A stretch of DNA of 64,000 bases from Astropecten irregularis (GCA_963971285.1 OZ020244.1:930001-994000); one strand, 5' to 3'; counted from the stretch's first letter, positions 32,356 to 44,209 are shown. Program-made: numbers and translations. The notes: generated from the sequence alone by a model not told the origin.

Positions 32356-34877
32356 TATGACAAAACCAGGGGCTTATGTATGAGATGACAAAACCAGGGG
32401 CTTATGTATGAGATGACAAAACCAGGGGCTTATGTATGAGATGACAAAACCAGGGGCTTGTGTATAGATGACAAAACCAGGGGCATATGTATGAGATGAC
32501 AAAACCAGGGGCTTGTGTATGAGATGACAAAACCAGGGGCTTATGTATGAGATGACAAAACCAGGGGCTTGTGTATAGATGACAAAACCAGGGGCTTGTG
32601 TATGAGATGACAAAACCAGGGGCTTATGTATGAGATGACAAAACCAGGGGCTTATGTATGAGATGACAAAACCAGAGGCTTATGTATGAGATGACAAAAC
32701 CAGAGGCTTATGTATGAGATGACAAAACTAGTGGCTTATGTATGAGATGACAAAACCAGGGGCTTATGTATGAGATGACAAAACCAGGGGCTTGTGTATG
32801 AGATGACAAAACCAGGGGCTTGTGTATAGATGACAAAACCAGGGGCATATGTATGAGATGACAAAACCAGGGGCTTGTGTATGAGATGACAAAACCAGGG
32901 GCTTATGTATGAGATGACAAAACCAGGGGCTTGTGTATGAGATGACAAAACCAGGGGCTTATGTATGAGATGACAAAACCAGGGGCTTATGTATGAGATG
33001 ACAAAACCAGGGGCTTATGTATGAGATGACAAAACTAGTGGCTTATGTATGAGATGACAAAACCAGGGGCTTATGTATGAGATGACAAAACCAGGGGCTT
33101 GTGTATGAGATGACAAAACCAGGGGCTTGTGTATAGATGACAAAACCAGGGGCATATGTATGAGATGACAAAACCAGGGGCTTGTGTATGAGATGACAAA
33201 ACCAGGGGCTTATGTATGAGATGACAAAACCAGGGGCTTGTGTATGAGATGACAAAACCAGGGGCTTATGTATGAGATGACAAAACCAGGGGCTTATGTA
33301 TGAGATGACAAAACCAGGGGCTTGTGTATAGATGACAAAACCAGGGGCTTGTGTATAGATGACAAAACCAGAGGCTTATGTATGAGATGACAAAACCAGG
33401 GGCTTATGTATAGATGACAAAACCAGGGGCTTGTGTATGAGATGACAAAACCAGAGGCTTATGTATGAGATGACAAAACCAGGGGCTTGTGTATAGATGA
33501 CAAAACCAGGGGCTTGTGTATGAGATGACAAAACCAGGGGCTTATGTATGAGATGACAAAACCAGAGGCTTATGTATGAGATGACAAAACCAGGGGCTTA
33601 TGTATGAGATGACAAAACCAGGGGCTTGTGTATAGATGACAAAACCAGGGGCATATGTATGAGATGACAAAACCAGGGGCTTGTGTATGAGATGACAAAA
33701 CCAGGGGCTTATGTATGAGATGACAAAACCAGGGGCTTGTGTATAGATGACAAAACCAGGGGCTTATGTATGAGATGACAAAACCAGGGGCTTGTGTATA
33801 GATGACAAAACCAGGGGCTTATGTATGAGATGACAAAACCAGGGGCTTGTGTATAGATGACAAAACCAGCTAGGCTTATGTATGAGATGACAAAACCAGG
33901 GGCTTGTGTATAGATGACAAAACCAGGGGCTTATGTATGAGATGACAAAACCAGGGGCTTATGTATGAGATGACAAAACCAGGGGCTTGTGTATAGATGA
34001 CAAAACCAGGGGCTTGTGTATGAGATGACAAAACTAGTGGCTTATGTATGAGATGACAAAACCAGGGGCTTGTGTATAGATGACAAAACCAGGGGCTTAT
34101 GTATGAGATGACAAAACCAGGGGCTTGTGTATAGATGACAAAACCAGAGGCTTATGTATGAGATGACAAAACCAGGGGCTTGTGTATAGATGACAAAACC
34201 AGGGGCTTATGTATGAGATGACAAAACCAGGGGCTTGTGTATGAGATGACAAAACTAGTGGCTTATGTATGAGATGACAAAACCAGGGGCTTGTGTATAG
34301 ATGACAAAACCAGGGGCTTATGTATGAGATTACAAAACCAGGAGCTTGTGTATAGATGACAAAACCAGGGGCTTATGTATGAGATGACAAAACCAGGGGC
34401 TTGTGTATAGATGACAAAACCAGGGGCTTATGTATGAGATGACAAAACCAGGGGCTTGTGTATAGATGACAAAACCAGAGGCTTATGTATGAGATGACAA
34501 AACCAGGGGCTTGTGTATAGATGACAAAACCAGGGGCTTATGTATGAGATGACAAAACCAGGGGCTTGTGTATAGATGACAAAACCAGGGGCTTATGTAT
34601 GAGATGACAAAACCAGGGGCTTGTGTATAGATGACAAAACCAGGGGCTTATGTATGAGATGACAAAACCAGGGGCTTGTGTATAGATGACAAAACCAGGG
34701 GCTTGTGTATGAGATGACAAAACCAGGGGCTTATGTATGAGATGACAAAACCAGGGGCTTGTGTATAGATGACAAAACCAGGGGCTTGTGTATGAGATGA
34801 CAAAACCAGGGGCTTGTGTATAGATGACAAAACCAGGGGCTTATGTATGAGATGACAAAACCAGGGGCTTGTGTATT
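32356..34877. repeat. 26/28-bp minisatellite, roughly 90 units
   Basis: GATGACAAAACCAGGGGCTT is followed either by ATGTATGA (28-bp unit) or by GTGTATA (26-bp unit), with minor AGAGGC, CTAGTGGC and GGGGCATA variants. Runs of the two unit types alternate regularly in the right half. The array stops about 60 bp before a CCAAT box and about 1.0 kb before the PAN-FReD start codon. Open frames of 60-79 codons inside it are artefacts. Confidence 0.97.
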
Positions 34878-34938
34878 GAGTGTAGGTTATGAATTAAGCA
34901 TGTGCACTGGAGGACCTAATATATATGAAGCGCATTGA

Positions 34939-34943
34939 CCAAT
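34939..34943 (+). promoter_or_regulatory. CCAAT box, candidate promoter element of the PAN-FReD gene
   Basis: GACCAATCAGC is a full CCAAT-box context, about 230 bases upstream of a strong donor site (35171) and directly after the minisatellite. The promoter role is inferred from position. Confidence 0.35.
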
Positions 34944-34974
34944 CAGCTACGTGTATTGTGAGGGGTCTGGGTGC

Positions 34975-35170
34975 CTTTCCTTTACCTGGTGTTGTGTGCC
35001 AGCAGGGATCTTATCAGTCGTTGTGTTGTCAGTGTGTTGATATGAAGTTGTGTGGTTTTGATGTTCAAGGGAAGTGTATTGCCAGGTAGCTAAATGTGAG
35101 ATTCAGTCATCAGTATTAAGTGGAATTGTGTTAGCTCTTGACATTTGGGCCTAAGGAGGTGGAACGCTAG
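34975..35170 (+). other. Candidate 5' untranslated exon of the PAN-FReD gene
   Basis: The sequence ends in AACGCTAG followed by GTGAGTGT, a consensus donor. A matching acceptor (CTTGTTTTACATGTACACAG) lies at 35855, 51 bases before the start codon. The left limit is a guess placed after the CCAAT box, and no start site motif was seen. Confidence 0.4.
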
Positions 35171-35906
35171 GTGAGTGTTACTAGGTACACACATGTAGAC
35201 TGTTAAACTGAGAGTGATTGGGGGTCTTGAGGACAGAGTGTTCAGTAGAATCATTTGAGTGTGATTCTGGTCATTAAGCTTAATGTACACTTAGCAGTAG
35301 CACTGTTGGGCACAGTCTTTAACCTCTGCCACAGTTTATTAAAAGACGGTTCCTTTCAAATTGCACAGCCTACTTTAAAACTTGTGCAGTTGTCAAAATT
35401 GTGCTCGACATCATTGTCCATTTTACACTTCAATCAATCAAGTGTTTTAAAATATTTCTTGCACTCATTATCCCCAATCCACCTGCATACTACAGTGTAC
35501 CACACATGGTTATTCCCACAGTGTGATAAGTGTGGTATCCTGTGTTTTATGTGGTAATGCGTTATTTAGGAATAATTTCCTCTGTGTGAGATTGCTACTG
35601 TTAAGGTAAGGGTTACAGTGGGTTGCATCACATACAAATGACTTTGTCATTTGCTGTTATCAGCTCAACATGTGTTATACCTATATAGGTTTGGCTTCAA
35701 TTCTGCATTTTATAAGGAAAATTGTATTATCTCTTAAAGAGATGGACATCCTCTGCAGGAAATTGATAAATCAGATAGTATCAAATTATTGTGCACAGAT
35801 TGTTTTATATCTCATTTGATACAATACCATTCATTCTTGTTTTACATGTACACAGGAAACATCTGAACTGACTGTGTAACCCAGCAAAATCCCAACAAGC
35901 TTCACC

Positions 35907-36905
35907 ATGAGAGGGAAGGTGGCCATTGTGGTCTTCATTCTGAGTGCTATGATGGTGATCTGTCAAGGGGAGTGTCTGACTCGGTTCACTCCCAATTATT
36001 ACAAGGCCAACAATCGTGCTTTACTGCATCATGTATATCAAGCAAAGACTGCATCTTCTGCAGTGATATGTGGTACAGATTGCTCCATGGATCCTCACTG
36101 TGCATCGTTCAACTATCATGAGAGTAACCACCTCTGTGAAATGAATAATGTCAATAGAAGTATGGATGCCTGCAACTTTGTTACACTACAAGGAAGTGCC
36201 TACTATGACAATAACTATGAAACACCATTATTTGCAGCATCTTTACATGCCAAGTACCAAAGCTGCCTGATGTTGCTTCAAGCTGGTCACCATGACAATG
36301 GCATCTATACCATCTATCCTCTTGGAATGAGTGATGGCATACAGGTATACTGTGACATGACAACTGCTGGTGGAGGCTGGATAGTATTTCAGAGGCGTCA
36401 AGATGGCTCTGTTGACTTTTACCGTGACTGGGCTGACTACCAATCTGGATTTGGCAATCTATCGGGTGAGTTCTGGTTGGGTAACAATAATTTGCATAAT
36501 TTGACTACTTATGGGAAATTTGAGCTGAGAGTAGATCTAGAGGATTGGGAGGGAGGCACAGCATGGGCAGAATATGGTCAGTTTGAAATCATAGGTGAGA
36601 AATATACACTCAATATTGGCTCATATAATACTATGAGTACGGCTGGAAATTCGATGGGTTATCACAATACACACAATTTCTCTGCAAAAAATAAAGATAA
36701 TGATGCATGGTCAGGTGTAAACTGTGCACAGGAATGGGATGGTGCATGGTGGTTCAATGCATGCTTTGGTTCTGGCTCTCACCTCAACGGCAAATACTAC
36801 AATCATGCCAATGAAGGCAGTCCACAAGGTGTACAATGGTATCACTGGAAGGGATGTTATTATTCCCTGAAGGAATGCAGCATGAAAATCAGGGAAATCC
36901 TGTAA
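35907..36905 (+). CDS. Secreted PAN/apple plus fibrinogen-related domain protein (332 aa)
   Basis: An uninterrupted 332-codon frame. Residues 1-22 form a signal peptide (MRGKVAIVVFILSAMMVICQ). Residues 23-89 carry six cysteines (23, 55, 59, 65, 77, 89) spaced as in a PAN/apple module. Residues 119-332 are a fibrinogen-related domain with the hallmark GGGWIVFQRRQDGSVDFYRD (155-174), GFGNLSGEFWLGN, AWWFNAC (280-286) and MKIREIL at the end. FReDs such as ficolins bind acetylated sugars and act in innate recognition outside the cell. A K-D-N-D-A stretch (263-267) lies at the usual calcium-site position. An extra cysteine pair, C317 and C324, stands where typical FReDs have none, near W-K-G and L-K. 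The start ATG is preceded by CCAACAAGCTTCACC. A poly(A) signal follows at 37035. Confidence 0.93.
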   Translation: MRGKVAIVVFILSAMMVICQGECLTRFTPNYYKANNRALLHHVYQAKTASSAVICGTDCSMDPHCASFNYHESNHLCEMNNVNRSMDACNFVTLQGSAYYDNNYETPLFAASLHAKYQSCLMLLQAGHHDNGIYTIYPLGMSDGIQVYCDMTTAGGGWIVFQRRQDGSVDFYRDWADYQSGFGNLSGEFWLGNNNLHNLTTYGKFELRVDLEDWEGGTAWAEYGQFEIIGEKYTLNIGSYNTMSTAGNSMGYHNTHNFSAKNKDNDAWSGVNCAQEWDGAWWFNACFGSGSHLNGKYYNHANEGSPQGVQWYHWKGCYYSLKECSMKIREIL

Positions 36906-37034
36906 ACAAAATAACTTACAATGTTTCTGTACAAAACACAGAAATTGATCCACATTCTAATCCGCAAACAATTACATGTAAGACAGTTTCACAGGGTATC
37001 CAATTAGTTTGTATACTTCTACTCAGGGCAGCAA

Positions 37035-37040
37035 AATAAA
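37035..37040 (+). terminator. Poly(A) signal AATAAA of the PAN-FReD gene
   Basis: AATAAA lies 130 bases after the stop codon in an AT-rich stretch (CAAAATAAACTAATCAAATA), a normal 3' untranslated length for a compact gene. It supports the gene ending here. Confidence 0.65.
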
Positions 37041-38808
37041 CTAATCAAATAATATATATATTATAATTGTCAATAATTCAATCCTAAGTAGCCATGCCAA
37101 TGATTTCATGAAAAGATAAAGTATATAAATTGCATAGAAGGGAATATAAAGAAATTATCTTAATTCATGATTGTATATCAAACCCAAATCTATAAGGACA
37201 TCATTTTCACATGTTGGGGCACTGATGAATGAATAATGTATGTGAGACATGATGGCTGTCCTTAACCAGATCAACCCTGACACTTATGCATGTAATGTGC
37301 ACATTTGTATGACATTGTATTTAATAGTGACTGTTTTTGTGTTTGCATATTAGTACCTTCATGTATATCAATGTACAAGGCTTTATTAACCTTCATTTGG
37401 CTACTGTAGTTATTAGACTGATTGGGTGCATACATTTGCAGAGTTGCTTTTGTTTTCTGGTTTTACAAACTGACAAATTGACCGGCACACACACTGATGC
37501 ACATGACTAAAATCAGTTTCATAAATGGATGAAATGAAACCTATCTCTGTGTCACTTGCTGAAACAAATGTGTTGAATAATGCCCTAAGTCAACAAAGTA
37601 TTGCATAATCATTTGAGTAAAATGACTCAGCTGTTTCACTGATACCTGACAAATGTTGCACCTAATTGCAAATCCTGTCTACTGGCCTGTATTAAGAGCT
37701 GTATTGAAATACTATTTATCAAGTACTGTTTTAGCATTGTAATATTGGTGACAGTGCCATTTAATCTAAATAGACATAGTTTGACTTTGACCAAATGTAT
37801 AGAGGTTTGTGACCCACTCTGTCAGAATGAGTCATAAGCAACACATTTGACGGACTGAGATGTGCACATGTATGTGATCACTAAGGGTAAACTGGGAGAT
37901 TTCAAATGGTATATGTAGGAAGCCTGTGGCATAATGTGTTGTTGAAATGTCAGTTAAGGAATTCTGTTGAATATTTCTGATGATGTCTTTCTGTGTTCAA
38001 ACATTCAAAACTGACAAATTTGGCTAAATCTGACTAGTTCACACAGAGTGGGTCACAAAATATCAAGAATTGATTTTAATAGCATTGTAATATCAATTGA
38101 CATTGTGATGTAATCTAGATGGAACTATTTATCATGTATTGTGTGAGTTCTGTGATATTTTTGTATGAGTGAATGATTATTGAAATTTTAGAAAACTGTA
38201 TTCGTGACAGAGCTATTTAATGGTATGGTACATCATTGATCAAGTCATTTCCGAAGAGAGAAAATACATTGAAGTCATTTTGTTTGAAAAACAAATGCAC
38301 CTACCCCACTGCTGTACAAGGGTAAAAGGAAAACAAATAGAAATTTGGCTTTTAAACTGAAACTAAACAATGATATTATTGTTGTTGATCAATAATGTAC
38401 CCTACCTTTAAGTACTCTGAGATGTACTGCCTTTGCTTTTACCTGATATTTGGTCAACAAATATATCCATACATTTCAGCATACACAAACTAATAATAAT
38501 ACTACAACTAGACTAAGGCCAATCACATTTGGGAAATATTGAATATCTTGAATTTACTGAAGCTATGTTGGGAGACAAATGAAGTACAATGTACATGTAA
38601 AAGCACAGACATGACATCTGTAATGTTAGTAGACATGGTGTAATATTGGTATATGGAAACTGTTACTTGAGTATTGTCTTAATATTGTGACGTCATTGGT
38701 GATGTGAGGTGATGATTTAATTACGTACATTCTCAAATTGTAGGCAATTAGCTTTGAAGAAATTTTTGAAATGTATTAAAATAAGCTTATAGCCATTTGG
38801 CACTTTTC
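37041..38808. other. AT-rich flank downstream of the PAN-FReD gene
   Basis: No exon, tandem repeat or RNA gene was recognised. The two phrases GACCCACTCTGTCAGA (37811) and GAGTGGGTCACAAA (38046) hint at an old foldback element of about 240 bp, not pursued further. Confidence 0.4.
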
Positions 38809-39126
38809 AATCAATGATGGATCCAAGTTTTCAAGATGCTATCTCTTGGTGTGTCTTTGATGAGCAAACCATGTGACCACAGCCTTCTTGAACTAAACTT
38901 CAGACAGCAAAACATTGGAATGCAAGCTACAGTAAGAGGTTGTGTTGTGAGGGTCAATGTTGAAATATCTGAAATGGCTCATGTGATAGCATCTTTAGAA
39001 TGAAAATGAATGTGAAAATTCTTTAAAATGTACATTGTTTGGCATAGCTTAACAAGGAAGCAAATTTTGAATTGATTTATGAACTGAAAAAATTAAGGCT
39101 TTTATAGTTTGGATCCGTCAATGATT
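38809..39126. mobile_element. Small TIR element, copy 1 (TCAATGATGGATCC ends)
   Basis: AATCAATGATGGATCC at the left is inverted at the right as GGATCCGTCAATGATT. The interior is AT-rich with AGATGCTATCTCTTGG near the left end; the second copy at 39659-39876 has a related left end. The two share end sequence but differ in length, as expected for internally deleted derivatives. Confidence 0.55.
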
Positions 39127-39658
39127 CATAATTTTGTTGTTATTTGAAAAAAAAAAAAAATATTGTACTTAAAAGTGATTTTTAATATTTGATTGTTTTC
39201 CGCACTTCTGAAATGATGATTAAAATTAGGCACAAATTTAACATATCTTGACCTTTTTTCTAGATTTAGTATATAATTGATGTGTTATAGAAAACTTATA
39301 TTCACTGACCCTTACCGAATCAACATAAACAATGAAACTTATTTAACATATGCTGTATAAACTGAAACATCTAAATTTATAATTGAATAATATTGGTTTA
39401 AGTGCAAGACTAATTCGTCTTTGCTGAAAATGGAAATCATGAGCAATTTTATAACTGAAATGTACATTACTGTTTTTGTTACAATGAGTGCAGAAAGATT
39501 CTGTCAAGATCAAATTGACAATTACATAATCTAAGCCTTTGAAAGATTTTACAAATTATAATGCCCCTTTAAACGTTGATATTTTGATAATATTTAGATA
39601 TTTAAATTTATTGTTTATTAATGTTAAGCACTTTTAATGAATGCTTTTACTTAAAGTT

Positions 39659-39876
39659 AATCAATGATGGATCCAACTTACCATAATGCTATTTCATTGC
39701 TATTTTAAAAATGAAAAGAAATTTGAACTCAAAAGATAGCATTTTGTTTTTACATGAAAACTATGTTTTTTGATAATTATGTTCAGAAAAGTCTCAAAAT
39801 TCTGTTTGAATAATATAAAAAAGAAAATGTATCTAAATTGCAGAAAAATACAAACACTTTGGATCGATCAATGATT
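39659..39876. mobile_element. Small TIR element, copy 2 (TCAATGATGGATCC ends)
   Basis: AATCAATGATGGATCCAA at the left and GGATCGATCAATGATT at the right, 218 bp in all. It follows copy 1 by about 530 bp in the same orientation. Confidence 0.55.
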
Positions 39877-40841
39877 AACACTTATATCAGTGTGAATAAA
39901 TGGATGTTAAATGTTTTTATAATGTAAAATACCACAAGTCCACTATACAGAAACTGAGGTTAGGAAATGCTTGAAATATGGACAAGTGTCATACCACTGT
40001 ATTACCAGTAACCTTTTATATGTTGAATTATTCAAATACTGAGAATGATATAAGTAATTAACCTTTCCATTGCAAGCTGAAAATGTTTGGATAATAGCCT
40101 TGTTACCCTTAAAGAATCCATGCCTTACCAAGTCTTGAGTTGAAGGAAGGTATTAATATTCATTCCTAAATATTCATTTATAACATGATTTGAAAAATTG
40201 TTTGATATTGAAATCACACACATAGATTTAACAGCCTGACTAAACAGCAACTTCATCTGCTACTTGTGTTGCTGCACAAGTTAAATATTCTTTAATTATA
40301 TAAGTCCACGAATGAATGTTTTCTCTCAAACTCTAAGGATAGGTATTGTTACCCCAAGATAAGTTATGAAAAGAATGATCCCAAATAATAGTTTGTAAAA
40401 TGATGGATATTTTGAAATAAATGAAGCATTTAATGTGGTGAAATTATAGAATGTATTCAATTTTGCCTTAATTTGTGTTTGTCTGTGTGTCAGTGCTTAC
40501 AGGTATTCATCATTTCCTTTATATTAATGATCCTTTGTTTGGGTGTTGCTAATGAATAATACTCTTCCGTGAAAAGTGTTATAATTGCCTTTATAGGACT
40601 CTGCCATAGTATTCCACTGAAAGCAGTAAAAACATTTATTACACAGAATTTATACCCTTTACACCCAAGCCAAGGACAAGGCACAATGATGTTAGATATA
40701 AATATAAGCTAACTGGTCATTAATCGCCGTCAGAGGGCGGCAAACACTTTATATTGAACAGTTTTGTTTGTGCTTTCGAGAAAAATAAAATAATTCAGTG
40801 ATCTGACACCACTTAAGTTATCTGCTGCCCTCTATCACACT
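39877..40841. other. Non-coding stretch, nothing recognised
   Basis: AT-rich, without splice-bounded frames. GCCGTCAGAGGGCGGCAAAC near 40728 and TGCTGCCCTCTATCACAC near 40822 are CpG-bearing repeat-like words close to the candidate promoter that follows. Confidence 0.4.
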
Positions 40842-40854
40842 GTTACTTAGCAAC
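40842..40854 (+). promoter_or_regulatory. X-box-like (RFX-type) motif
   Basis: GTTACTTAGCAAC is close to the RFX X-box pattern GTNRCC-(0-3)-RGYAAC, with one deviation in the left half site and a second GGCAAC half site just after. RFX X-boxes mark promoters of ciliary genes in animals. It stands 0.66 kb upstream of the exon reading MAPKGK, farther than usual, so the link is only suggestive. Confidence 0.3.
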
Positions 40855-41077
40855 GGCAACCTGGGGCAAAGGGACATGACCCTATTTTTACACTTTGACA
40901 CGCGACAAACATTGTTCACATTCCTGACATTCTGCAGCGCACTTCAGAACAACAACATTGTTCAGAATGGCGACACATGGCGTTCACTTACAAGGAATGC
41001 AGTGGTTTTATTGAGGCATGCAATTGGGCTCAAAACGTGAAAGAAAATATGAACACTTTACTGGATTAATAAATTTT

Positions 41078-41328
41078 TGGCCAATTTCATGGCCCATATG
41101 CTTAGCACAAAAAAATTAGTTTGCTTACCATGAAATTTGTTTCTTAATAAAAATAGGATTAACAACCAAATGTTCATGTTTTGTGTATCACATGTGATTG
41201 TTATTTGGCTGTTGTTCGCTGATCATGAATATCAAACGGAATTTTTAATGGTGGTTTGTTTTATTGGGCAAGACATTTTTGTGCTTAGCAATTCTGTATG
41301 TGCTTAGCAGCTCCATGAAATTGACCCC
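41078..41328. mobile_element. MITE with CAATTTCATGG / GCTTAGCA inverted ends
   Basis: GGCCAATTTCATGG...GCTTAGCAC on the left is inverted on the right as GTGCTTAGCAGCTCCATGAA ATTGACCCC, 251 bp apart. Short and non-coding. It lies between the X-box-like motif and the MAPKGK exon. Confidence 0.6.
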
Positions 41329-41508
41329 ATATAGTACCAATGTAAAGATATCAGAATGTCGGTTACCAGACTGCTCACTATGCATTATCCTATAGCCTTC
41401 ACAATCCTGGACACCAGACTATATGTCATGTTTAGTTGTTTACCTCCAATAAAGTCACGTACACGTGTGAAGAGTTTGCTGTAAAACTTGCTACAAAGAA
41501 GTCGTAAA

Positions 41509-41526
41509 ATGGCTCCAAAAGGAAAG
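41509..41526 (+). CDS. First coding exon (MAPKGK) of an unrecognised plus-strand gene
   Basis: ATG GCT CCA AAA GGA AAG is followed directly by a consensus donor GTAAGC. It encodes M-A-P-K-G-K and leaves phase 0. The next plus-strand exon that accepts phase 0 is 47372-47573. A MAPKGK-type basic start is frequent in axonemal and ciliary proteins, which agrees with the X-box-like motif upstream, but the protein is not identified. The ATG is the first in this stretch after AAGAAGTCGTAAA. Confidence 0.45.
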
Positions 41527-42383
41527 GTAAGCAGTGTCAGTTGTAATTTCCATAAACTATTGGTCGAGGGGACTTTATTCTAAGCAGCAATGGCCGTTCT
41601 GGAGAATATTTGGTCGATTTTTCAAGATTAAACATTCACTTGTCTCGCTCGGTTGTCGATGTGATACTGTGTGCTGTGCATATAACATGTACAGTATAGT
41701 CTGTACAGTACAGTGTTTGTTAGGCACTTGCAGACATTACTCCATTACGATTATTTTCAGACATAAATAGCTTCTACTGTGAACATGGTAAAGCAACTCC
41801 CCTAATAAATACATTTTTTGTGAATTCCTCTTGAAAAAAAAGTGGAAATTGTTTGAAACTCAAAGAGGGCAGGCCGCAGGGCTTTGACTTTTTGGGGGCA
41901 AAACCTTTCAGTAGGCCTAGTTTTGGGACAAAATGGCATGACACGTCTGACAGGCTGTTTTCAAGTTCGCAACAAGCAGGAAAGACAAAGAAAATGAATT
42001 TTTAACACAGGAATATTGTCAAAATTTGTTCAATCTATGGTTTAAAGGACTCACATTTGCTTAAAGTCACAAATCACATTTTGGAACAAGTTGTTTAAGA
42101 AGTGAAAATATTTGTAATGCCATTTGTTGCATATTTTTTTAAGGCAACTACGGCCCAACTATTTTGAACATGGACCCATGTTGAGATGTCATATAATGCA
42201 TTCAATCTGAAGTCTTAGCCCAAGTTGCACCTCGTCTCAGTCATTGCAAATTGTGACTGACGTCTCAGACCTCAAACCCTGCCAACTTTCCATAAACCTT
42301 ATAGCTTACTTACATCCAAATGGAAATCCCAACAGTAAATGTGAGATTGGTAACAGTGAAGTGTAATTTGCTTTCTCTTATAG

Positions 42384-42486
42384 GAATGGAGAGAGAATGC
42401 TGGCCTAAGGGCATTGGTTCATGTAACAACAAGCTAATGAGTAATGGTGCACAGGCATAGAACTCAGTGACCTGCTGCAAAAGTGG
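42384..42486 (+). other. Untranslated-exon-like block, paralogue of 26817-26920
   Basis: The acceptor TTGCTTTCTCTTATAG and the donor AGTGG followed by GTAAGA bound 103 nt resembling the 104-nt block at 26.8 kb, together with similar flanking intron sequence. Its only ATGs are followed quickly by stops. It may be a leader exon for the EGF exons downstream, by analogy only. Confidence 0.45.
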
Positions 42487-42699
42487 GTAAGATTGTGCCT
42501 ACTTTTCTCAGTCATAAATAGTGTTCAAAATTCCATCAATTAGAAAAATCTTGAAGAAAGTTTGCTCAACTGTAGAAAGTAATTTGAATGTAATGCTCTT
42601 CTCTTTTAGGCATGGGGTGCTTCTGCAAATGTTAACCAATGCTGAGTGAATAATGTTTTTTGGGGAAGATAATTTAGAATTAGATATTTCATTTTTCAG

Positions 42700-43540
42700 T
42701 TTGGCGTATCTTCTGCCCTACGTCGGCTGCCGACGGCAGACCAATGTTAGACGGGCTGACAATTGTTTAGGTTCCCCGGTGGCAGTTGTGTGTCGGTCTG
42801 CAGTTGGCATATCTTTGGCCTTCCGTAGGCTGCCGACGGCTGACCAATGTCAGGCTGGCAGACAATTGTTTAGGTCCGCTGGTGACAGTTGTCTGTCTGT
42901 CCGCAGTTGGAATATATTCGGCCCTCTGTCGGCTGCCAACGGCGGGAGGACAATTGTTTAGGTCCGCCGGTGGCACTCGTCTGTCAGTCCGCCATTGGGT
43001 ATCTTCAGTCATCTATTGGCTGCCGACGGCGGACCGATTTTAGGAGGGTTGACAACTGGTCCGCCGGTGGCAGTGGTCTGTTTGGTCCGCCGTTGGCATA
43101 TCTGCGGCCTTCCGTTGACTCCAGACGGTGGACCAATGCAACATGGGCGGACGTTGTTTAGGTCCGCTGGTGGCAGTCATCTGCTGGTCCGCAGTTGGCA
43201 TATCTTCGGCCCTCTATCTTCTGCCAACAGCGGACCGATGTCGGGCAGGCGGACAATTGCTTTAGTCCACCGGTGGCAGTCGTCTTCCAGTCCGCAAGTG
43301 GCGTATCTTCGGCCCTCTGTCGGCTGCCAATGGTGGGAGGACAATATTGTGTTGGTCTGCTGGTGGCAGTCGTCTGTCAGTCCGCCGTTGGCGTATCTTC
43401 CGGTCATTCTTTTGGCTGCTGACGGCGGACTCATTTTAGGAGGGTTGACAACTGTTAAGGTCCCCCAGTGGCAGTGGTCTGTTGGTCTGCTGTCAGCGTA
43501 TCTGCGGCCTTCCGTTTGCTGCTGACGGCATACTGATGTT
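42700..43540. repeat. ~105-bp degenerate tandem repeat, block 1 (about 8 units)
   Basis: Units share GGTCCGC.GGTGGCAGT, GTCTGTCGGTCCGCAGTTGG, CGTATCTTCGGCC and TCGGCTGCCGACGGC, with many substitutions. It is CpG-rich against the AT-rich surroundings. Blocks of the same repeat recur at 45735-45935 and 46700-47160 on either side of the 59-bp array. Confidence 0.9.
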
Positions 43541-43681
43541 AGGCATGCATGATACAATATCCCATCAGTGCAAGAGCCTATGCAAGTCCAAAAGTGAATA
43601 ATATCCCTATTTGTATGTCTTTGTACAAGATTTCCTGGCAGAATTCTAATTTGTTATGATTTGTATCTGTACATCATGCAG

Positions 43682-43810
43682 ATAGGAATGAATGTGAGGA
43701 AGGCACATTCCTGTGTCACCCTAATGCAACCTGCATCTACAATTATGGCAGCTACACATGCGACTGTAAAGAGGGATTCACTGGAGATGGAAAAGTCTGC
43801 ATACCACTGG
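43682..43810 (+). CDS. EGF-like domain exon
   Basis: A 129-nt exon lies between the acceptor ACATCATGCAG and the donor ACTGG followed by GTAAGG. In phase 1-1 it encodes NECEEGTFLCHPNATCIYNY, then GSYTCDCKEGFTGDGKVCIP. Six cysteines and the N-E-C-E, N-Y-G-S-Y-x-C and G-x-G-x-x-C patterns define a complete EGF repeat; the start resembles calcium-binding EGF (D/N-x-N-E-C). Phase 1-1 is usual for shuffled EGF exons. It belongs to an extracellular protein. The adjoining exon of matching phase is at 46438. Confidence 0.85.
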
Positions 43811-44209
43811 GTAAGGCAAAAACAATTTTTCTTTAGCTCCGTTCAGACTGGACTTCTTTTTAGTAAACCTCACTGAGACTCTGAGTACTTTACCTATTTT
43901 GAGTCCAGTCCGAATAGTAAACTTTCCTCTTTTACTTTAGTGGAGTCCAGTGATTAGCTTTACCTGCCAACCTCTGCCTGGTAAAAGTGACCATGGGTTC
44001 GATTTCACGCAGCCCTACGATAGATCATAACTTGAGTTGCGAAGGATAACCCATCGTATCCTACGTCGGGCTGCAATGCATCATAACTCCTCCGATTGAT
44101 GGATAGTAAGCTACTTACTATGAGTTTAGTGAATTCGATCCCTGGCCACTTTAACCAAGATGATTAATCCAGAGCATAATACAGCACTCGGTAAATCCCA
44201 ACCAGTGGA

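Noticed and set aside
32356-34877. Possible CRISPR-like array (28-bp repeat)
   Set aside because: There are no spacers: the units are contiguous, and the window is plainly eukaryotic.
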